Notes: a model not told the origin generated them from the letters alone. Shown: positions 37,864 to 49,089, counted from the stretch's first letter. The stretch is DNA of 64,000 nucleotides from Curvibacter lanceolatus ATCC 14669 (GCF_000381265.1 NZ_KB906266.1:1-64000); one strand, 5' to 3'. Translations and numbers: made by a program.

Positions 37864-40800
37864 ATGACCCAGGGAATCATCAAAATCCGCGGTGCCCGCC
37901 AGCACAACCTCAAGAACCTCGATCTGGACATCCGCACGGGTGAGCTGACCGTGGTCACGGGGCCCAGTGGGTCGGGCAAGTCGAGCCTGGTGTTCGACAC
38001 CCTGTATGCCGAGGGGCAGCGCCGTTACGTCGAGACCTTCTCGGCCTATGCGCGCCAGTTCCTGGACCGCATGGACAAGCCTGCGGTGGACCGGGTGGAG
38101 GGGGTGCCGCCGGCGATTGCCATCGACCAGACCAACCCGGTGCGCAGTTCGCGCTCCACCGTGGGCACGATGACCGAGCTGAACGACCACCTCAAGCTCT
38201 TGTTTGCCCGTGCCGGCGCCCTGTTCGATCGCCAGACCGCGCAGCCCGTGCGCCACGATTCGCCCGAGACCATCTACGCCCAGTTGCTGGCGCGGGCCCA
38301 GGCCGCCAGCGTGGACGGGGTGGAGCCGCGCCTGATCCTGACCTTCCCGGTCGAGCTGCCGGCCAGCGCCACGGCCGACGAGGTGGGCCAGTGGCTGGCG
38401 GCCAGCGGTTTCACCCGCGTGCAGGCCGAGCGCGAGGTGGCCACACCCACCGGCCCGCGCAAGGTACTGGACGTGGTGGCCGATCGCCTGCGCGTGGGCA
38501 ACGCCGAGAAGGTGCGGGTGGTCGAGGCCATCGAGACCGCGCTCAAGCGCGGCAGCGGGCGTCTGAACGTCTATGCCCTGGCGGGTGACGATGCCGAGCC
38601 CGAGCTGTGGCGCTTTTCCACCGGGCTGCACTGCCCCGACAGCGACCAGCGCTACAGCGAGCCGATCCCGTCGGCCTTTTCCTTCAATTCGGCCGTGGGC
38701 GCCTGCGAGGTGTGCCGTGGCTTCGGGCGCGTGATCGGGGTGGACTACGGCCTGGTGATCCCGAACGACAAGCTCACGCTGCGCGCCGGTGCCATCAAGA
38801 CCCTGCAGACCCCGGCCTGGGCCGAGTGCCAGGACGACCTGATGCGCCACGCCGAGGCGGCCGGCATCCCGCGCGACACGCCCTGGTACAAGCTCACCCC
38901 CGAGCAGCAGAAGTGGGTGATCCAGGGCTCGCCCAACTGGAACGGCAAGTGGAACCAGCACTGGTACGGCGTCAAACGCTTCTTCGAGTACCTGGAGACC
39001 AAGAGCTACAAGATGCACATCCGGGTGCTGCTGTCCAAGTACCGCAGCTACACGCCCTGTGAGACCTGCGCCGGCGCCCGCCTGAAGACCGAAAGCCTGC
39101 TGTGGCGCATCGGCAGCCGCGAAGCCGCCGACGCCGTGCTGGCGCCTGCCAAACGCTTCATGCCGGCCGGCGTGGCCTGGTCGCGTGAGCAGCTCGAGGC
39201 CTTGCCCGGCCTGTGCCTGCACGACCTGATGCTGCTGCCGCTGGAGCGCCTGCGCCGCTTCTTCGATGCCCTGCACCTGCCGGGCCATGGCTCGGACGGT
39301 GAGGCCCAGGCCCTCAAGCTGCTGTACGAAGAGATCACCACCCGCCTCAAATACCTGTGCGACGTGGGCATCGGCTACCTCACGCTGGACCGGCAAAGCC
39401 GCACCCTGTCGGGCGGCGAGGTGCAGCGCATCAACCTGACCACGGCGCTGGGCACCTCTCTGGTGAACACGCTGTTCGTGCTTGATGAGCCCAGCATCGG
39501 CCTGCACCCGCGCGACATGAACCGCATCACCGAGGCCATGCACCGGCTGCGCGACGCCGGCAACACCCTGGTGGTGGTCGAGCACGACCCGGCCGTGATG
39601 CTGGCGGCCGACCGCATGATCGACATGGGCCCGGGCCCGGGCGAGCGTGGCGGCCAGATCGTGTTCGACGGAACCACCGACGACCTGCGCCGTGCCGATA
39701 CCCTGACCGGCCAGTACCTGGGCGCGCGCAAGCAGGTGGGCATGGGCTTCAAGCGCCTGGTCAGTGACAACACGCCGCGCCTCATCCTGGAAGGGGCGCG
39801 CGAGCACAACCTGCAGAATGTGTCGGTCGAGATCCCGCTGCAGCGCCTGGTCTGCGTGACCGGCGTGTCGGGGTCGGGCAAGTCCTCGCTGATCCAGGAC
39901 GTGCTGGCGCCCGCGCTGCTGCGCCATTTCGGCCGCGCCACCGAAACCCCGGGCCTGCACGACCGCCTGCTGGGCGCCGACCACCTGGGCGATGTGGTGT
40001 TTGTCGACCAGTCGCCCATCGGCAAGACGGCGCGCTCCAACCCCGTCAGCTATGTGGGCGCCTGGGACACGCTGCGCGAGATCTTCGCCACCGCGCCGAT
40101 GGCCCGCCAGCGCAGCTACACCGCCAGCAAATTCAGCTTCAACAGCGGCGATGGCCGTTGCCCCACCTGTGGCGGCTCGGGCTTCGAACACGTCGAGATG
40201 CAGTTCCTGTCGGACGTGTACCTGCGTTGCCAGGATTGCGATGGCCAGCGCTACCGCCCCGAGATCCTGGAGGTCAAGATCGAGCGCGGGGGCCGCCACC
40301 TGAGCGTGGCCGATGTGCTGGACCTGACCGTCAGCGAGGCGGCGAGCCTGTTTGCCGGCGACCGCGAGGTGCTGCGCGCCCTGCAGCCCATCGTGGATGT
40401 GGGCCTGGAGTACGTGAAGCTGGGCCAGCCCGTGCCCACTTTGTCGGGCGGCGAGGCGCAACGCCTGAAGCTGGCCGGCTTTCTGGCCGAGGCCGCCAAG
40501 GCCGGCAGCTCCAGCCGCCAGCCGGTGGCGCGCAAGGGCACGCTGTTCCTGTTCGACGAGCCCACCACCGGCCTGCATTTCGACGACATCGCCAAGCTCA
40601 TGCGCGCCCTGCGCAAGCTGCTGGAGGCCGGGCACTCACTGCTGGTGATCGAGCACAACCTGGACGTGATCCGCGCCAGCGACTGGCTGATCGACCTGGG
40701 CCCTGAAGGGGGCGATGGCGGCGGCCTGGTGGTGGCCGTGGGCACGCCCGAAGACGTGCGGGCCCACGCCACCTCGCACACCGGCCAGGCGCTGCGCGAG

Positions 40801-43620
40801 TACGACCGCGCCATGGGCCTGGGCGCCCATGCCGTCGAAGAGGGCACGCCGCTGCAGGCCCTGGTGCGCCCGCGCCGCCAGGTGCCGGCCCACGGGGCCG
40901 ATGCGATCCAGATCGTCAACGCCCGCGAGCACAACCTGAAGGGCCTGTCGGTCGACATCCCGCGCGGCAAGTTCAGCGTGGTCACGGGGGTCAGCGGCTC
41001 GGGCAAATCGACCCTGGCCTTCGACATCCTGTTCAACGAAGGGCAGCGCCGCTACCTTGAAAGCCTCAACGCCTATGCGCGCAGCATCGTGCAGCCGGCC
41101 GGGCGGCCCGAGGTGGATGCGGTGTATGGCATCCCGCCCACGGTGGCGATCGAGCAGCGCCTGTCGCGCGGCGGGCGCAAGTCCACCGTGGGCACCACCA
41201 CCGAGCTGTGGCACTTTTTGCGCCTGCTCTATGTGAAGCTGGGCGTGCAGCACTGCGTGCACGACGGCGCCGCCGTGCAGCCGCAGACGCCCGACAGCAT
41301 CGCCTCGCAGTTGCTGCGCCAGTTCCGCGGTCAGCACATCGGCCTGCTGGCGCCGCTGGTGATCAACCGCAAGGGGGTCTACACCGAGCTGGCCGACTGG
41401 GCCCGCCCGCGCGGCTACACCCACCTGCGGGTGGATGGACAGTTCCTGCCCACCACGGGCTTCCCGCGGATCGACCGTTTCAAGGAACACACCATCGAGC
41501 TGCCGGTGTGGAGCTTGATGGTGCGGCCCGACAACGAGGCCGAGTTGCGCCAGGCCCTGGCCACCGCGCTGGAGCATGGCAAGGGCGTGGTCCATGTGCT
41601 GAGCGACCTGGCCGGCCTGAAAGAGGCCATGGCCGAGGGCCGCGACACCTCGGCCATCGGCCGCCTGACGCAGTACAGCACCAAGCGCGCCTGCCCCGTG
41701 TGCAGCACCAGCTACGCCGAACTCGACCCGCGCCTGTTCTCGTACAACAGCAAGCACGGTTGGTGCCCCGATTGCGTGGGCACCGGCGTGCGCCTGAGCA
41801 AGGAGCAGCGCAAGGCGCTCGACGATTCGGTGCGCGACGACGACAACAAGGGCCGCGAGCAGACCTTTGCCGAGCCCGAGGTGGAAGACCTGAGCGACGA
41901 GGCCTGCCCGAGTTGCGAAGGCACCCGGCTCAACAAGGTGGCGCGTGCGGTGCGTTTTGCCCAGGTGGGCATCACCGACATCGCCCAGCGCTCGGTGCTG
42001 CAGGTGCGCGACTGGGTGGCCTCGCTGGCCCTGCCCGACGAAATGAGCGCGCGTGAGCGCGACATCGCCCGCGATCTGATCCCCGAGATCGGCAGCCGCC
42101 TCGACTTTCTCGACGAGGTGGGCCTGGGCTACCTCACCCTGGACCGTGGCGCCCCCACCCTGAGCGGTGGCGAGGCCCAGCGCATCCGCCTGGCCGCCCA
42201 GCTGGGCAGCAACCTGCAGGGCGTGTGCTATGTGCTCGACGAGCCCACCATCGGTCTGCACCCGCGCGACAACCAGATCCTGCTGAAGGCGCTGCAGAAC
42301 CTCAGCGACAAGGGCAACACCCTGGTGGTGGTCGAGCACGACGAGGACACCATCCGCCACGCCGACCACATCATCGACATCGGCCCCAGCGCGGGCAAAC
42401 GCGGCGGCCGTCTGGTGGCCCAGGGCACGGCGGCCGAGATCGGGGCCTGTGCCGAATCGGTCACCGGACGCTACTTGCTGCACGCCATCCGGCACCCGTT
42501 GGCGCCGCGCCGTGAGGTGCTGAGTGCGCCCGAAGGTGGTCAATGGCTGAGCGTGGAAGGGGCGCGCCTGCACAACCTGGCCAACATCACCCTGCAGGTG
42601 CCGCTCAAGCGCCTGGTGGCGGTGACCGGTGTCTCGGGTTCGGGCAAGTCGACCCTGGCGCGTGACGTGCTGCTCACCAATGTGCAGGCCCTGGTGCAGC
42701 AGCGCAGCACCCAGGCCGGGCGGCTGGCCCAGGCCGAGGGGCGCCGTGTGGGCCTGGTCGGCTGCGCCGATGTCCAAGGCTATGAGGTGATCGACCGGGT
42801 GCTGGAGGTGGACCAGACCCCCATCGGCAAGACCCCGCGCAGCTGCCCGGCCACCTACATCGGCTTCTGGGACACCATCCGCAAGCTGTTCGCCGAGACG
42901 CTGGAGGCCAAGGCCCGGGGCTATGCCGCCGGCCGCTTCTCGTTCAACACCGGTGAAGGGCGCTGCCCGGCCTGCGAGGGGGCCGGTGTGCGCACCATCG
43001 AGATGAGCTTTCTGCCCGACGTGAAGGTGCCCTGCGAGACCTGCCACGGCGCGCGCTTCAACCCCGAGACCCTGGCCGTGACCTGGCGCGGCAAGAGCAT
43101 CGGCGATGTGCTGCAGATGGAGGTGGACGAGGCGGTGGATTTCTTCGCCTCCATGCCCAACATCAGCCACCCGCTGCAGTTGCTCAAGGACGTGGGTCTG
43201 GGCTACCTCACGCTGGGCCAGCCTTCGCCCACGCTGTCGGGTGGCGAGGCGCAACGCATCAAGCTGGTGACCGAGCTCAGCAAGGTGCGCGACGACGTGA
43301 CCCGGCGCGGCAACAAGGCGCCGCACACCCTCTACGTGCTGGACGAACCCACCGTGGGCCTGCACATGGCCGACGTGGAAAAGCTGATCCACGTGCTGCA
43401 CCGGCTGGTCAACGGTGGTCACAGCGTGGTGGTGATCGAGCACGATCTGGACGTGATGGCCGAGGCCGACTGGATCATCGACCTGGGCCCCGAAGGCGGG
43501 CAGGGCGGGGGGCGCATCGTGGCCGCCACCACCCCCGAAGGCCTGGTGCAGCGCGCCACCCACACCGGGGTGGCGCTGGCACCGGTGCTGGCACGCGGGG
43601 GACAGGCGGCAGAGGTCTGA
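37864..43620 (+). CDS. uvrA: double-length UvrA (excinuclease ABC subunit A), four ATPase domains
   Basis: DNA-damage recognition ATPase of nucleotide excision repair. 1918 residues, twice the normal ~940. Two complete UvrA units are joined head to tail, giving four Walker A loops (near 33, 667, 1042, 1589), four LSGGE signatures (near 515, 859, 1432, 1791), and DEP(S/T)xGLH Walker B motifs ([32 protein letters not shown]). Each unit has its zinc module (CPTC...CQDC near 765; CPAC...CETC near 1700). ATG 37864 starts the conserved [23 protein letters not shown] -10-like site lies at 37830-37835. Such fusions exist in Burkholderiales, and a normal uvrA probably exists elsewhere in the genome. 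Confidence 0.93.
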   Translation: MTQGIIKIRGARQHNLKNLDLDIRTGELTVVTGPSGSGKSSLVFDTLYAEGQRRYVETFSAYARQFLDRMDKPAVDRVEGVPPAIAIDQTNPVRSSRSTVGTMTELNDHLKLLFARAGALFDRQTAQPVRHDSPETIYAQLLARAQAASVDGVEPRLILTFPVELPASATADEVGQWLAASGFTRVQAEREVATPTGPRKVLDVVADRLRVGNAEKVRVVEAIETALKRGSGRLNVYALAGDDAEPELWRFSTGLHCPDSDQRYSEPIPSAFSFNSAVGACEVCRGFGRVIGVDYGLVIPNDKLTLRAGAIKTLQTPAWAECQDDLMRHAEAAGIPRDTPWYKLTPEQQKWVIQGSPNWNGKWNQHWYGVKRFFEYLETKSYKMHIRVLLSKYRSYTPCETCAGARLKTESLLWRIGSREAADAVLAPAKRFMPAGVAWSREQLEALPGLCLHDLMLLPLERLRRFFDALHLPGHGSDGEAQALKLLYEEITTRLKYLCDVGIGYLTLDRQSRTLSGGEVQRINLTTALGTSLVNTLFVLDEPSIGLHPRDMNRITEAMHRLRDAGNTLVVVEHDPAVMLAADRMIDMGPGPGERGGQIVFDGTTDDLRRADTLTGQYLGARKQVGMGFKRLVSDNTPRLILEGAREHNLQNVSVEIPLQRLVCVTGVSGSGKSSLIQDVLAPALLRHFGRATETPGLHDRLLGADHLGDVVFVDQSPIGKTARSNPVSYVGAWDTLREIFATAPMARQRSYTASKFSFNSGDGRCPTCGGSGFEHVEMQFLSDVYLRCQDCDGQRYRPEILEVKIERGGRHLSVADVLDLTVSEAASLFAGDREVLRALQPIVDVGLEYVKLGQPVPTLSGGEAQRLKLAGFLAEAAKAGSSSRQPVARKGTLFLFDEPTTGLHFDDIAKLMRALRKLLEAGHSLLVIEHNLDVIRASDWLIDLGPEGGDGGGLVVAVGTPEDVRAHATSHTGQALREYDRAMGLGAHAVEEGTPLQALVRPRRQVPAHGADAIQIVNAREHNLKGLSVDIPRGKFSVVTGVSGSGKSTLAFDILFNEGQRRYLESLNAYARSIVQPAGRPEVDAVYGIPPTVAIEQRLSRGGRKSTVGTTTELWHFLRLLYVKLGVQHCVHDGAAVQPQTPDSIASQLLRQFRGQHIGLLAPLVINRKGVYTELADWARPRGYTHLRVDGQFLPTTGFPRIDRFKEHTIELPVWSLMVRPDNEAELRQALATALEHGKGVVHVLSDLAGLKEAMAEGRDTSAIGRLTQYSTKRACPVCSTSYAELDPRLFSYNSKHGWCPDCVGTGVRLSKEQRKALDDSVRDDDNKGREQTFAEPEVEDLSDEACPSCEGTRLNKVARAVRFAQVGITDIAQRSVLQVRDWVASLALPDEMSARERDIARDLIPEIGSRLDFLDEVGLGYLTLDRGAPTLSGGEAQRIRLAAQLGSNLQGVCYVLDEPTIGLHPRDNQILLKALQNLSDKGNTLVVVEHDEDTIRHADHIIDIGPSAGKRGGRLVAQGTAAEIGACAESVTGRYLLHAIRHPLAPRREVLSAPEGGQWLSVEGARLHNLANITLQVPLKRLVAVTGVSGSGKSTLARDVLLTNVQALVQQRSTQAGRLAQAEGRRVGLVGCADVQGYEVIDRVLEVDQTPIGKTPRSCPATYIGFWDTIRKLFAETLEAKARGYAAGRFSFNTGEGRCPACEGAGVRTIEMSFLPDVKVPCETCHGARFNPETLAVTWRGKSIGDVLQMEVDEAVDFFASMPNISHPLQLLKDVGLGYLTLGQPSPTLSGGEAQRIKLVTELSKVRDDVTRRGNKAPHTLYVLDEPTVGLHMADVEKLIHVLHRLVNGGHSVVVIEHDLDVMAEADWIIDLGPEGGQGGGRIVAATTPEGLVQRATHTGVALAPVLARGGQAAEV

Positions 43621-43640
43621 TCGTTTACGGTCATGGGACA

Positions 43641-43662
43641 AGGCTGCGCAAAAGCGCAGCCT
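43641..43662 (+). terminator. stem-loop after uvrA
   Basis: A perfect 9-bp stem AGGCTGCGC / GCGCAGCCT with an AAAA loop, 20 bp after the uvrA stop. No T-run follows, so termination may be partial or the hairpin may only stabilise the mRNA end. Confidence 0.5.
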
Positions 43663-43702
43663 GAGATTCGGCGCGCGGCGCCATTTCACTGGAGACACCC
43701 CC

Positions 43703-44665
43703 ATGCAAAGAAGATCCCTGCTGAAGCTGGCTGGCAGCACCCTGGCCCTGGGCCCGCTGGCGGCCCACGCCCAGGCCTTTCCGGCCCGACCGGTCAAGCT
43801 GATCATCGCCTTTCCGGCCGGTGGCCCCACCGACATCACCATGCGCCAGCTGGCCGACAACGCCGGCAAGATCCTGGGCCAGCCCGTCATCGTCGAGAAC
43901 AAACCTGGCGCTGGCGGCACCCTGCCGGCGCAGGCCCTGCAGAGCTCGGCGGCCGACGGCTACACCGTGGCGCAGATCCCCCTGGGCGTGTTCCGCATGC
44001 CCTACACCACCAAGATCAACTGGGACCCGGTGAAAGACATCAGCTACGTGATCAACGTCACCGGCTATGCCTTTGGCCTGGTGGTGCCCAGCAGCAGCCC
44101 GATCAAGACCTGGGCCGACTTTGTGGCCTATGCCAAGGCCAACCCGGGCAAGCTCACCTTTGGCTCCACCGGCACCCTGACCAGCCCGCACCTGACCATG
44201 GAGCAGGTGGCACAGAAGCTGGGCCTGGAGCTGACCCATGTGCCCTACAAGGGCAGCGCCGACCTGATGCAGGCCGTGCTGGGCGGGCACGTGATGGCGG
44301 CCGCCGATTCGACCGGCTTTGCCCCTCAGGTCGAAAGTGGCAAGCTGCGAGTGCTCAACACCTGGGGCGAGCAACGCCTGGCCAAGTTTCCCGATGCCCC
44401 CACGCTCAAGGAGCTGGGCCTGGACCTGGTGCAGAACTCGCCCTTTGGCATCGGTGCCCCCCGCGGCACGCCGCCCGAGGTGGTCAAGCGCCTGCACGAC
44501 GCGTTCAAGAAGGCCATGGAAGAGCCCAGCTACGTGCAGGCCCTGGGCCGTTACGACATGCTGCCCAACTACATGGACAGCACCCAGTACCAGAAGTTTG
44601 CCCAGGACACCTTCAGCCGCGAGAAGGCCTTGATCGAGAAGCTGGGCCTGAACAAGCCGTCCTGA
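43703..44665 (+). CDS. Bug/TctC family extracytoplasmic solute-binding protein
   Basis: A 320-residue periplasmic binding protein. The N-terminal signal MQRRSLLKLAGSTLALG has twin arginines, so Tat export is possible, with cleavage after AHAQA. The mature part has PVKLIIAFPAGGPTDITMR, VENKPGAGG and the later FGSTGTLTSPHLT, all standard for Bug proteins binding carboxylates. No TctA/TctB membrane genes are adjacent, as is common for orphan Bug proteins in Burkholderiales. GGAGA precedes ATG 43703. Confidence 0.93.
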   Translation: MQRRSLLKLAGSTLALGPLAAHAQAFPARPVKLIIAFPAGGPTDITMRQLADNAGKILGQPVIVENKPGAGGTLPAQALQSSAADGYTVAQIPLGVFRMPYTTKINWDPVKDISYVINVTGYAFGLVVPSSSPIKTWADFVAYAKANPGKLTFGSTGTLTSPHLTMEQVAQKLGLELTHVPYKGSADLMQAVLGGHVMAAADSTGFAPQVESGKLRVLNTWGEQRLAKFPDAPTLKELGLDLVQNSPFGIGAPRGTPPEVVKRLHDAFKKAMEEPSYVQALGRYDMLPNYMDSTQYQKFAQDTFSREKALIEKLGLNKPS

Positions 44666-44719
44666 TCGCATGGGCTTCTGGCCCGGGCTGGCATGATGGC
44701 GGGGCCCTCAGCGCTGCCC

Positions 44720-45055
44720 ATGTCCGAACACCGCGTCATCGAGATTCACCCCCAAGCCCCGGCCAAGCCGGCCTGGGGCCAGCCCTGCAATGGTTGCGGC
44801 GTGTGCTGCCTGGCCGAGCCCTGCCCCTTGGGCGTGCTGGTGTCGCGGCGCCGCCGCGGTGCCTGCCAGGCGCTGCAGTGGGCGCCTGAGCTGTCGATCT
44901 ACCGCTGTGGCATGCTCAGCGCCCCGGCGGCCTATCTGCCATCGCCCCTGCGTTGGGCTGCGCCGCTGCTGGCCCGCCTGGCCCGGCGCTGGATTGCGGC
45001 GGGCGTGGGCTGTGATGCCGCCATCGAGGTGCCCGGCTCAGCCCGGCGAGACTGA
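44720..45055 (+). CDS. cysteine-rich protein (YkgJ-like)
   Basis: A 111-residue protein with CNGCGVCCLAEPCPLG, then single cysteines in GACQAL, YRCGML and VGCDAA. The pattern resembles the CxxCxxCC metal-binding segment of YkgJ-type zinc/iron-chelating proteins. A weak helical hydrophobic stretch (SPLRWAAPLLARLARRW) follows. Function unknown. ATG 44720 is preferred over 44693. Its 3' end overlaps the convergent HAD gene by 18 bp. Confidence 0.72.
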   Translation: MSEHRVIEIHPQAPAKPAWGQPCNGCGVCCLAEPCPLGVLVSRRRRGACQALQWAPELSIYRCGMLSAPAAYLPSPLRWAAPLLARLARRWIAAGVGCDAAIEVPGSARRD

Positions 45056-45859
45056 ACGTGCCGCCAACAACACCTGGGCCAGTTCGGCAAAACCCGCGCC
45101 GCGCTCGCTGGGGGTGATGTAGCGCGGCAGGTGCTGCAATTGCGGCACGAAGCGGCGCACATTGGCCACTCCCACACTGAGCGGAAAGTGCTGGAACATC
45201 AACTGGTCGTTGGTCGAATCACCCACATACACCCAGCGGTCCAGCTCCTCGTCCAGCTTGCGACCCCAGAGCTCGCGCAGAATCCAGCGCGCTCCTTCGA
45301 GCTTGTTGTGCGGGCCGTACCAGCCGTTGATGTGGATGCTGCTCACCGTGGCGTTCATGCCCGCCGCCCGCATCCGGGCCACCACCTGCTCGATGGCCTG
45401 AGGCGGCAGTTCGGTGAACTCGCTGTGGTCGATCGCGATATCGGTTTCGCGCCCGGCCGAGTCGGTGGCCCGCCTGGCGCCCGGCACGGTGGCTTCAATC
45501 TCCTGCAACACGGCCTGCATGCGCTGGTACTGCTGTTGTCGCAGGGCCTCATCCTGCTGGTAGCAGCGCCGCAGGCGGCCGTCGGCTTCGGGGATCAAGG
45601 CCACGGCCCCGTTTTCAGCCACCAGGGCGTCGAGCGGCCAGACCGGGGCAAAGGGCTCGCTCCAGCCCACCGGCCGCCCGGTGATGGCGATCACCCGCAA
45701 GCCGGCCGCCTTCAGATCATGCAGGGCCTGCAGGGCTTCAGGCGCGATGGCACCCTCGGTGGTGAGGGTGTCGTCGATGTCGGTGAGGAGCCCGTGCACC
45801 CGGGGCTGAGCCGTGGCTGGGAACTGGTGCAGTGCTTGCAGAAATGATGGGCTGATCAT
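45038..45859 (-). CDS. HAD-IIB family phosphatase
   Basis: A 273-residue sugar-phosphatase-like HAD hydrolase. Motif I is LTDIDDTLTTEG, motif II is AITGRPVGW, the cap domain lies in the middle, and motif IV is GDSTNDQLMF. It resembles mannosyl-3-phosphoglycerate or sucrose-phosphate phosphatases. It is the last gene of a glycosylation operon and overlaps the membrane glycosyltransferase gene by 4 bp, so it may act on a sugar phosphate made or used there. Confidence 0.86.
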   Translation of the reverse strand: MISPSFLQALHQFPATAQPRVHGLLTDIDDTLTTEGAIAPEALQALHDLKAAGLRVIAITGRPVGWSEPFAPVWPLDALVAENGAVALIPEADGRLRRCYQQDEALRQQQYQRMQAVLQEIEATVPGARRATDSAGRETDIAIDHSEFTELPPQAIEQVVARMRAAGMNATVSSIHINGWYGPHNKLEGARWILRELWGRKLDEELDRWVYVGDSTNDQLMFQHFPLSVGVANVRRFVPQLQHLPRYITPSERGAGFAELAQVLLAARSVSPG

Positions 45860-47469
45860 GGGAGCTGGGCGCGCAGAACATAGAACGCGATGGGGCCATC
45901 AAGTTGTCGGAAGGTCTGAACCCCCAGTAGCTGCAGGTTCAGGTTCTGCAACTCGGCCTGGTACTTGGCGAGTTGCTGCTCGTTCCAGATGGGCAGACGC
46001 AGTTCGGTGTTGCGCCCTCGAAAGCGTTCCAGCCATTTTGTGTCCAGGCTGGTACGCATGGGCACCTGGTTTCCGGTCAGGAACATCAAGGGCATCATGA
46101 AACCCCATTCGGGCAGCACATAGACGGCCCTGTCCTTGTCGGTGAGGGCCTGCTTGGCCATCAGGTTGATGTTGTGGCTCATCATCCCGACACCACCGGT
46201 GCGTGCCAGGGCGTCGAAGACGTGCTGTTGTTGAATGATGTTGCCACCCAGCAGGGCCAGGCACAAGGCTCCGGCAACCCAGGTGCCGCTACGGCCGGGG
46301 CGTTCGCTGCTTGTCCAGGTGTTCAAGACCAGGTTCAGCGTGCAGGCCAGGCACAGGTAGAACAAGGGGACCAGCACGGTGAAATGGTGAGCCCAGAGCC
46401 GGTGCCCAAACACCATGCTGAAGGCCCCATAGCAGATGGGCAGCATCAGCACCAGCCAGGCAGGGGTCTGTTGCCGGGATCCGATAGGGGAGCGCCTCCA
46501 GGTCAGCAGGCCGGTGCCCAGCAGCAAACACAAGGCCAGTAGGTCCAGCTTGTGGTCGGCCCACGGGCCGCTCACCCCTTGCCGAAACATCATGTACTCG
46601 TTGCCGCCATTGCTCAAACCCAGGCGGGCGATGGTCAAAAGATAGCTCAGCGTGTCTGACCAGGTGTAGCCGGTAGCCATGGGAGCCAGGCCTCGCACCG
46701 TGTGATCGAGGTGCGTCACAAAGGCGTTGGGGCCACCCAGGGCGATCATCATCGAGGCGTAGCCGATGACATAAGGCATCAATCCCAGGCACACGCCCAG
46801 AGCCCAACGCATCAGACTGCGGCAGCGTTGCCCAGGCGAGGCCAGTGCCAGAACCCCCAGCATCAGCACCGGCATGAAGAATCCCAGCACAAAGTAGCCG
46901 TAGATGGCCAGGCCTGCGAACAGGCCGGACCGGAACCAGCGGGGGGCGGGCGCATCCACCTGTTGGCGATTCATCACTGGAAGCAGGCTGTCCACGGAAA
47001 GCAGCAACCAGGTCATGCCGCCCTGGATGATGTAGTTCTGCGTTCGAAACGACATCACGAATGCCGCGTCACAGGCCAGACCCAGGGCTGCGGCCGTGGC
47101 CAGCCAGCGGCGTTCACTCAGGCGCCAGGTGATGCGGTAGACCACCAGCACGCTGATGGCACCAAACAAGGCCTGTGCCAGCCGCAAACCGGCGACGGAG
47201 AAATCTGTCAGCCAGAAGAAGGGCAAGCCGACATAGGTGTTTTGCATGCCGTGATAGATGCCTCCCAGCAAGGGCAGGCCTGCGAAGGGTTGGAGCCAGA
47301 CCGGGTTGTCCAGCTCGGGGTGCAGCATGCGCGCCGCCACGTAGTCGGGGTTGACCCCGTCCATGTAGATGCCCGGCCATTCGATCATCCGCAGCACCCC
47401 CAGCAGGAAGACGCCGACGGCCAGGCAGCCTCCCCACGAGCGGTACCAAGGTTCGGATCGATGTGTCAT
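45856..47469 (-). CDS. ArnT/PMT-like integral membrane glycosyltransferase
   Basis: A 537-residue polytopic protein with about ten or eleven membrane helices (for example LAVGVFLLGVLRM, VLVVYRITW, LFAGLAIYGYFVLGFFMPVLMLGVLAL). An early acidic loop GIYMDGVNPDYVAARML matches the catalytic first periplasmic loop of the GT-C fold, which uses a polyprenyl-phosphate sugar donor. The C-terminal ~100 residues are soluble. It overlaps its neighbours by 4 bp on both sides (ATGA). With the GT2 and GtrA partners, it probably transfers a sugar to a surface molecule in the periplasm. Confidence 0.83.
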   Translation of the reverse strand: MTHRSEPWYRSWGGCLAVGVFLLGVLRMIEWPGIYMDGVNPDYVAARMLHPELDNPVWLQPFAGLPLLGGIYHGMQNTYVGLPFFWLTDFSVAGLRLAQALFGAISVLVVYRITWRLSERRWLATAAALGLACDAAFVMSFRTQNYIIQGGMTWLLLSVDSLLPVMNRQQVDAPAPRWFRSGLFAGLAIYGYFVLGFFMPVLMLGVLALASPGQRCRSLMRWALGVCLGLMPYVIGYASMMIALGGPNAFVTHLDHTVRGLAPMATGYTWSDTLSYLLTIARLGLSNGGNEYMMFRQGVSGPWADHKLDLLALCLLLGTGLLTWRRSPIGSRQQTPAWLVLMLPICYGAFSMVFGHRLWAHHFTVLVPLFYLCLACTLNLVLNTWTSSERPGRSGTWVAGALCLALLGGNIIQQQHVFDALARTGGVGMMSHNINLMAKQALTDKDRAVYVLPEWGFMMPLMFLTGNQVPMRTSLDTKWLERFRGRNTELRLPIWNEQQLAKYQAELQNLNLQLLGVQTFRQLDGPIAFYVLRAQLP

Positions 47470-48410
47470 GACAGACCTTGCCAGAAGGGAATGCCCAGGT
47501 AAACCAATTGCTTGGCTTCGCGGCGCCCGGTGGTCACGGTGTGCAGAATGGCTCCGCACACCAGCGACAGCCCGGCGCACATCATGATGCCGGTGGCCAG
47601 CACGCCAGTGGGCAGGCGTGGTACCAGTCCGGTCTCGGCGTAGGTCAGCAGCAGGGGGATCGCCAACCCCAGGCCCAACAAGACCAGCAGCAGTGCCAGC
47701 AAGCCGAAGAAGGCCAGCGGTCGCTCGCTGATGAACAGCTTCAGGATGGTGCCCAGAATGCGCCAGCCATCACGCAGGGTCGAGAGCTTGCTGGTCGAGC
47801 CCTCGGGGCGGGCGCGGTAGATGATGTCGGCCTCGGCATAGGGCATGCGCAGTTCGAGGGCATGCACTGTCAGCTCGGTCTCGGTCTCGAAGCCTTGCGA
47901 CATGGCCGGGAAGGATTTCACGTAGCGGCGCGAGAACACCCGGTAGCCCGACAGCATGTCGGTGAAACTGCCCCCGAAGATCCAGGCCACCGAGCCTGTC
48001 AGCATGAGGTTGCCCAGGCGATGGCCGGGCCGGTAGGTCTGCGGGTTGGATCCATCGTCGCGTCGGCAACCCACCAGCATGTCCAGGCGTTGCGCCAGCA
48101 ATTGGTCGATGTGGGCCCGGATGTCGCGCAGGTCATAGGTGGCATCGCCATCGACCATCACATACACGTCGGCCTCGACGTCGGCAAACATGCGCCGCAC
48201 CACATTGCCCTTGCCGCGCAGTTTGACCGGGATCACGGTGGCGCCGGCCCGGCGGGCGATGCCAGCCGTGTCATCGCTGGAGTTGTTGTCGAAGACAAAC
48301 AACTCGGCTTCGGGCAGGCAGGTCTTGAATTCGTCGATCACCAATTGGATCGACAAGGCTTCGTTGTAACAGGGGACGACGACGGCAATGCGGGGCTGGG
48401 TCATGACCAT
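47466..48410 (-). CDS. family 2 glycosyltransferase (dolichyl-phosphate mannose synthase-like)
   Basis: A 314-residue membrane-anchored GT2. VVVPCYNEALSIQ begins the nucleotide-binding fold, DGDATYD is the DxD metal site, and FTDMLSGYRVFSRR is the acceptor-side motif. Two membrane helices (about 228-250 and 265-290) end the protein. It likely charges undecaprenyl phosphate with a sugar for the downstream membrane transferase. ATG at 48404 is an alternative start; neither has a good ribosome-binding site. A 224-bp gap separates it from gtrA. Confidence 0.88.
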   Translation of the reverse strand: MVMTQPRIAVVVPCYNEALSIQLVIDEFKTCLPEAELFVFDNNSSDDTAGIARRAGATVIPVKLRGKGNVVRRMFADVEADVYVMVDGDATYDLRDIRAHIDQLLAQRLDMLVGCRRDDGSNPQTYRPGHRLGNLMLTGSVAWIFGGSFTDMLSGYRVFSRRYVKSFPAMSQGFETETELTVHALELRMPYAEADIIYRARPEGSTSKLSTLRDGWRILGTILKLFISERPLAFFGLLALLLVLLGLGLAIPLLLTYAETGLVPRLPTGVLATGIMMCAGLSLVCGAILHTVTTGRREAKQLVYLGIPFWQGLS

Positions 48411-48634
48411 GGGTGGCAGTTGTGGCAGGTAGCACCCAGTTCAGGGATAGCACTTCCCTTTTCCTCCCTGGGTATCCTATTGTTAACAAGGAGAGCAATC
48501 TTGCCACAGCCCATCGGGGCAATCCCGAGAAGCTTGTCTGAGGCGTTTAACAGCGGTTTTGGGGCCGCTGCCGTTCAGAAAAAGCGGCCGGAACCTTGTG
48601 ACAGAGGCTCGACTGCCAGCGCAACGGCGCGGGT
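48411..48634 (-). other. 224-bp intergenic region between gtrA and the GT2 gene
   Basis: No open frame resembling a gene. The segment near 48460-48490 is AT-richer (reads TTGTTAACAATAGGATAC on the minus strand) and may hold a promoter for the GT2 gene, but no convincing -35/-10 pair can be placed. Confidence 0.35.
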
Positions 48635-49084
48635 TCAGGATTTCGACTGCTTGGGTCGGGTCCGAAAAATCAGAAAACGGGCGCTTGCAAAGTTGAATCC
48701 AAGCCCGGCCAGACTCCCCACGGCAACGCCCCACATGGCAAAGCCGGGAAGTTCGGGGAAGTGGTGAACAAAGCCCACGTAGGCGCTGTAGTTGACTGCG
48801 CCGCCCACACTCATTGTGCCCAGGTAAGCCAGGTATTCGGCCACCAGCGTCCTGCCTTGCCGCCCCGTGGGGGCGAAGGTCTGGCGCCGGTTGAAGGCCC
48901 AGGTGCTGGTGGCGGCGCACAAAAAGGACAAGACCCGCCCGCCATACAGGCCCAGCCAGGGAACAGCCAACCACAGCACCCCCATGTCGACCAGCAAGCC
49001 CAGCACCCCCGAGACCCCGAACCAGAACAGTTGATGGATCACGGAACGTGGCGGGGCGGTCGATGCGCCGGTTTCGGCTGTCAT
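48635..49084 (-). CDS. GtrA family membrane protein
   Basis: A 149-residue protein with four membrane helices. The family signature is FWFGVSGVLGLLVDMGVLWL near the N-terminus, and NFASARFLIF closes the last helix. GtrA-type proteins are thought to flip polyprenyl-phosphate sugars across the inner membrane. ATG 49084 follows the prfC stop by 5 bp, so it may be co-transcribed with prfC. Combined with the GT2 and ArnT-like genes, it completes a typical three-gene sugar-modification set. Confidence 0.86.
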   Translation of the reverse strand: MTAETGASTAPPRSVIHQLFWFGVSGVLGLLVDMGVLWLAVPWLGLYGGRVLSFLCAATSTWAFNRRQTFAPTGRQGRTLVAEYLAYLGTMSVGGAVNYSAYVGFVHHFPELPGFAMWGVAVGSLAGLGFNFASARFLIFRTRPKQSKS

Positions 49085-49089
49085 GGTCC

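Noticed and set aside
40636-43920. A 1094-codon open frame antisense to uvrA
   Set aside because: Same cause; the sense strand encodes conserved ABC ATPase motifs throughout.
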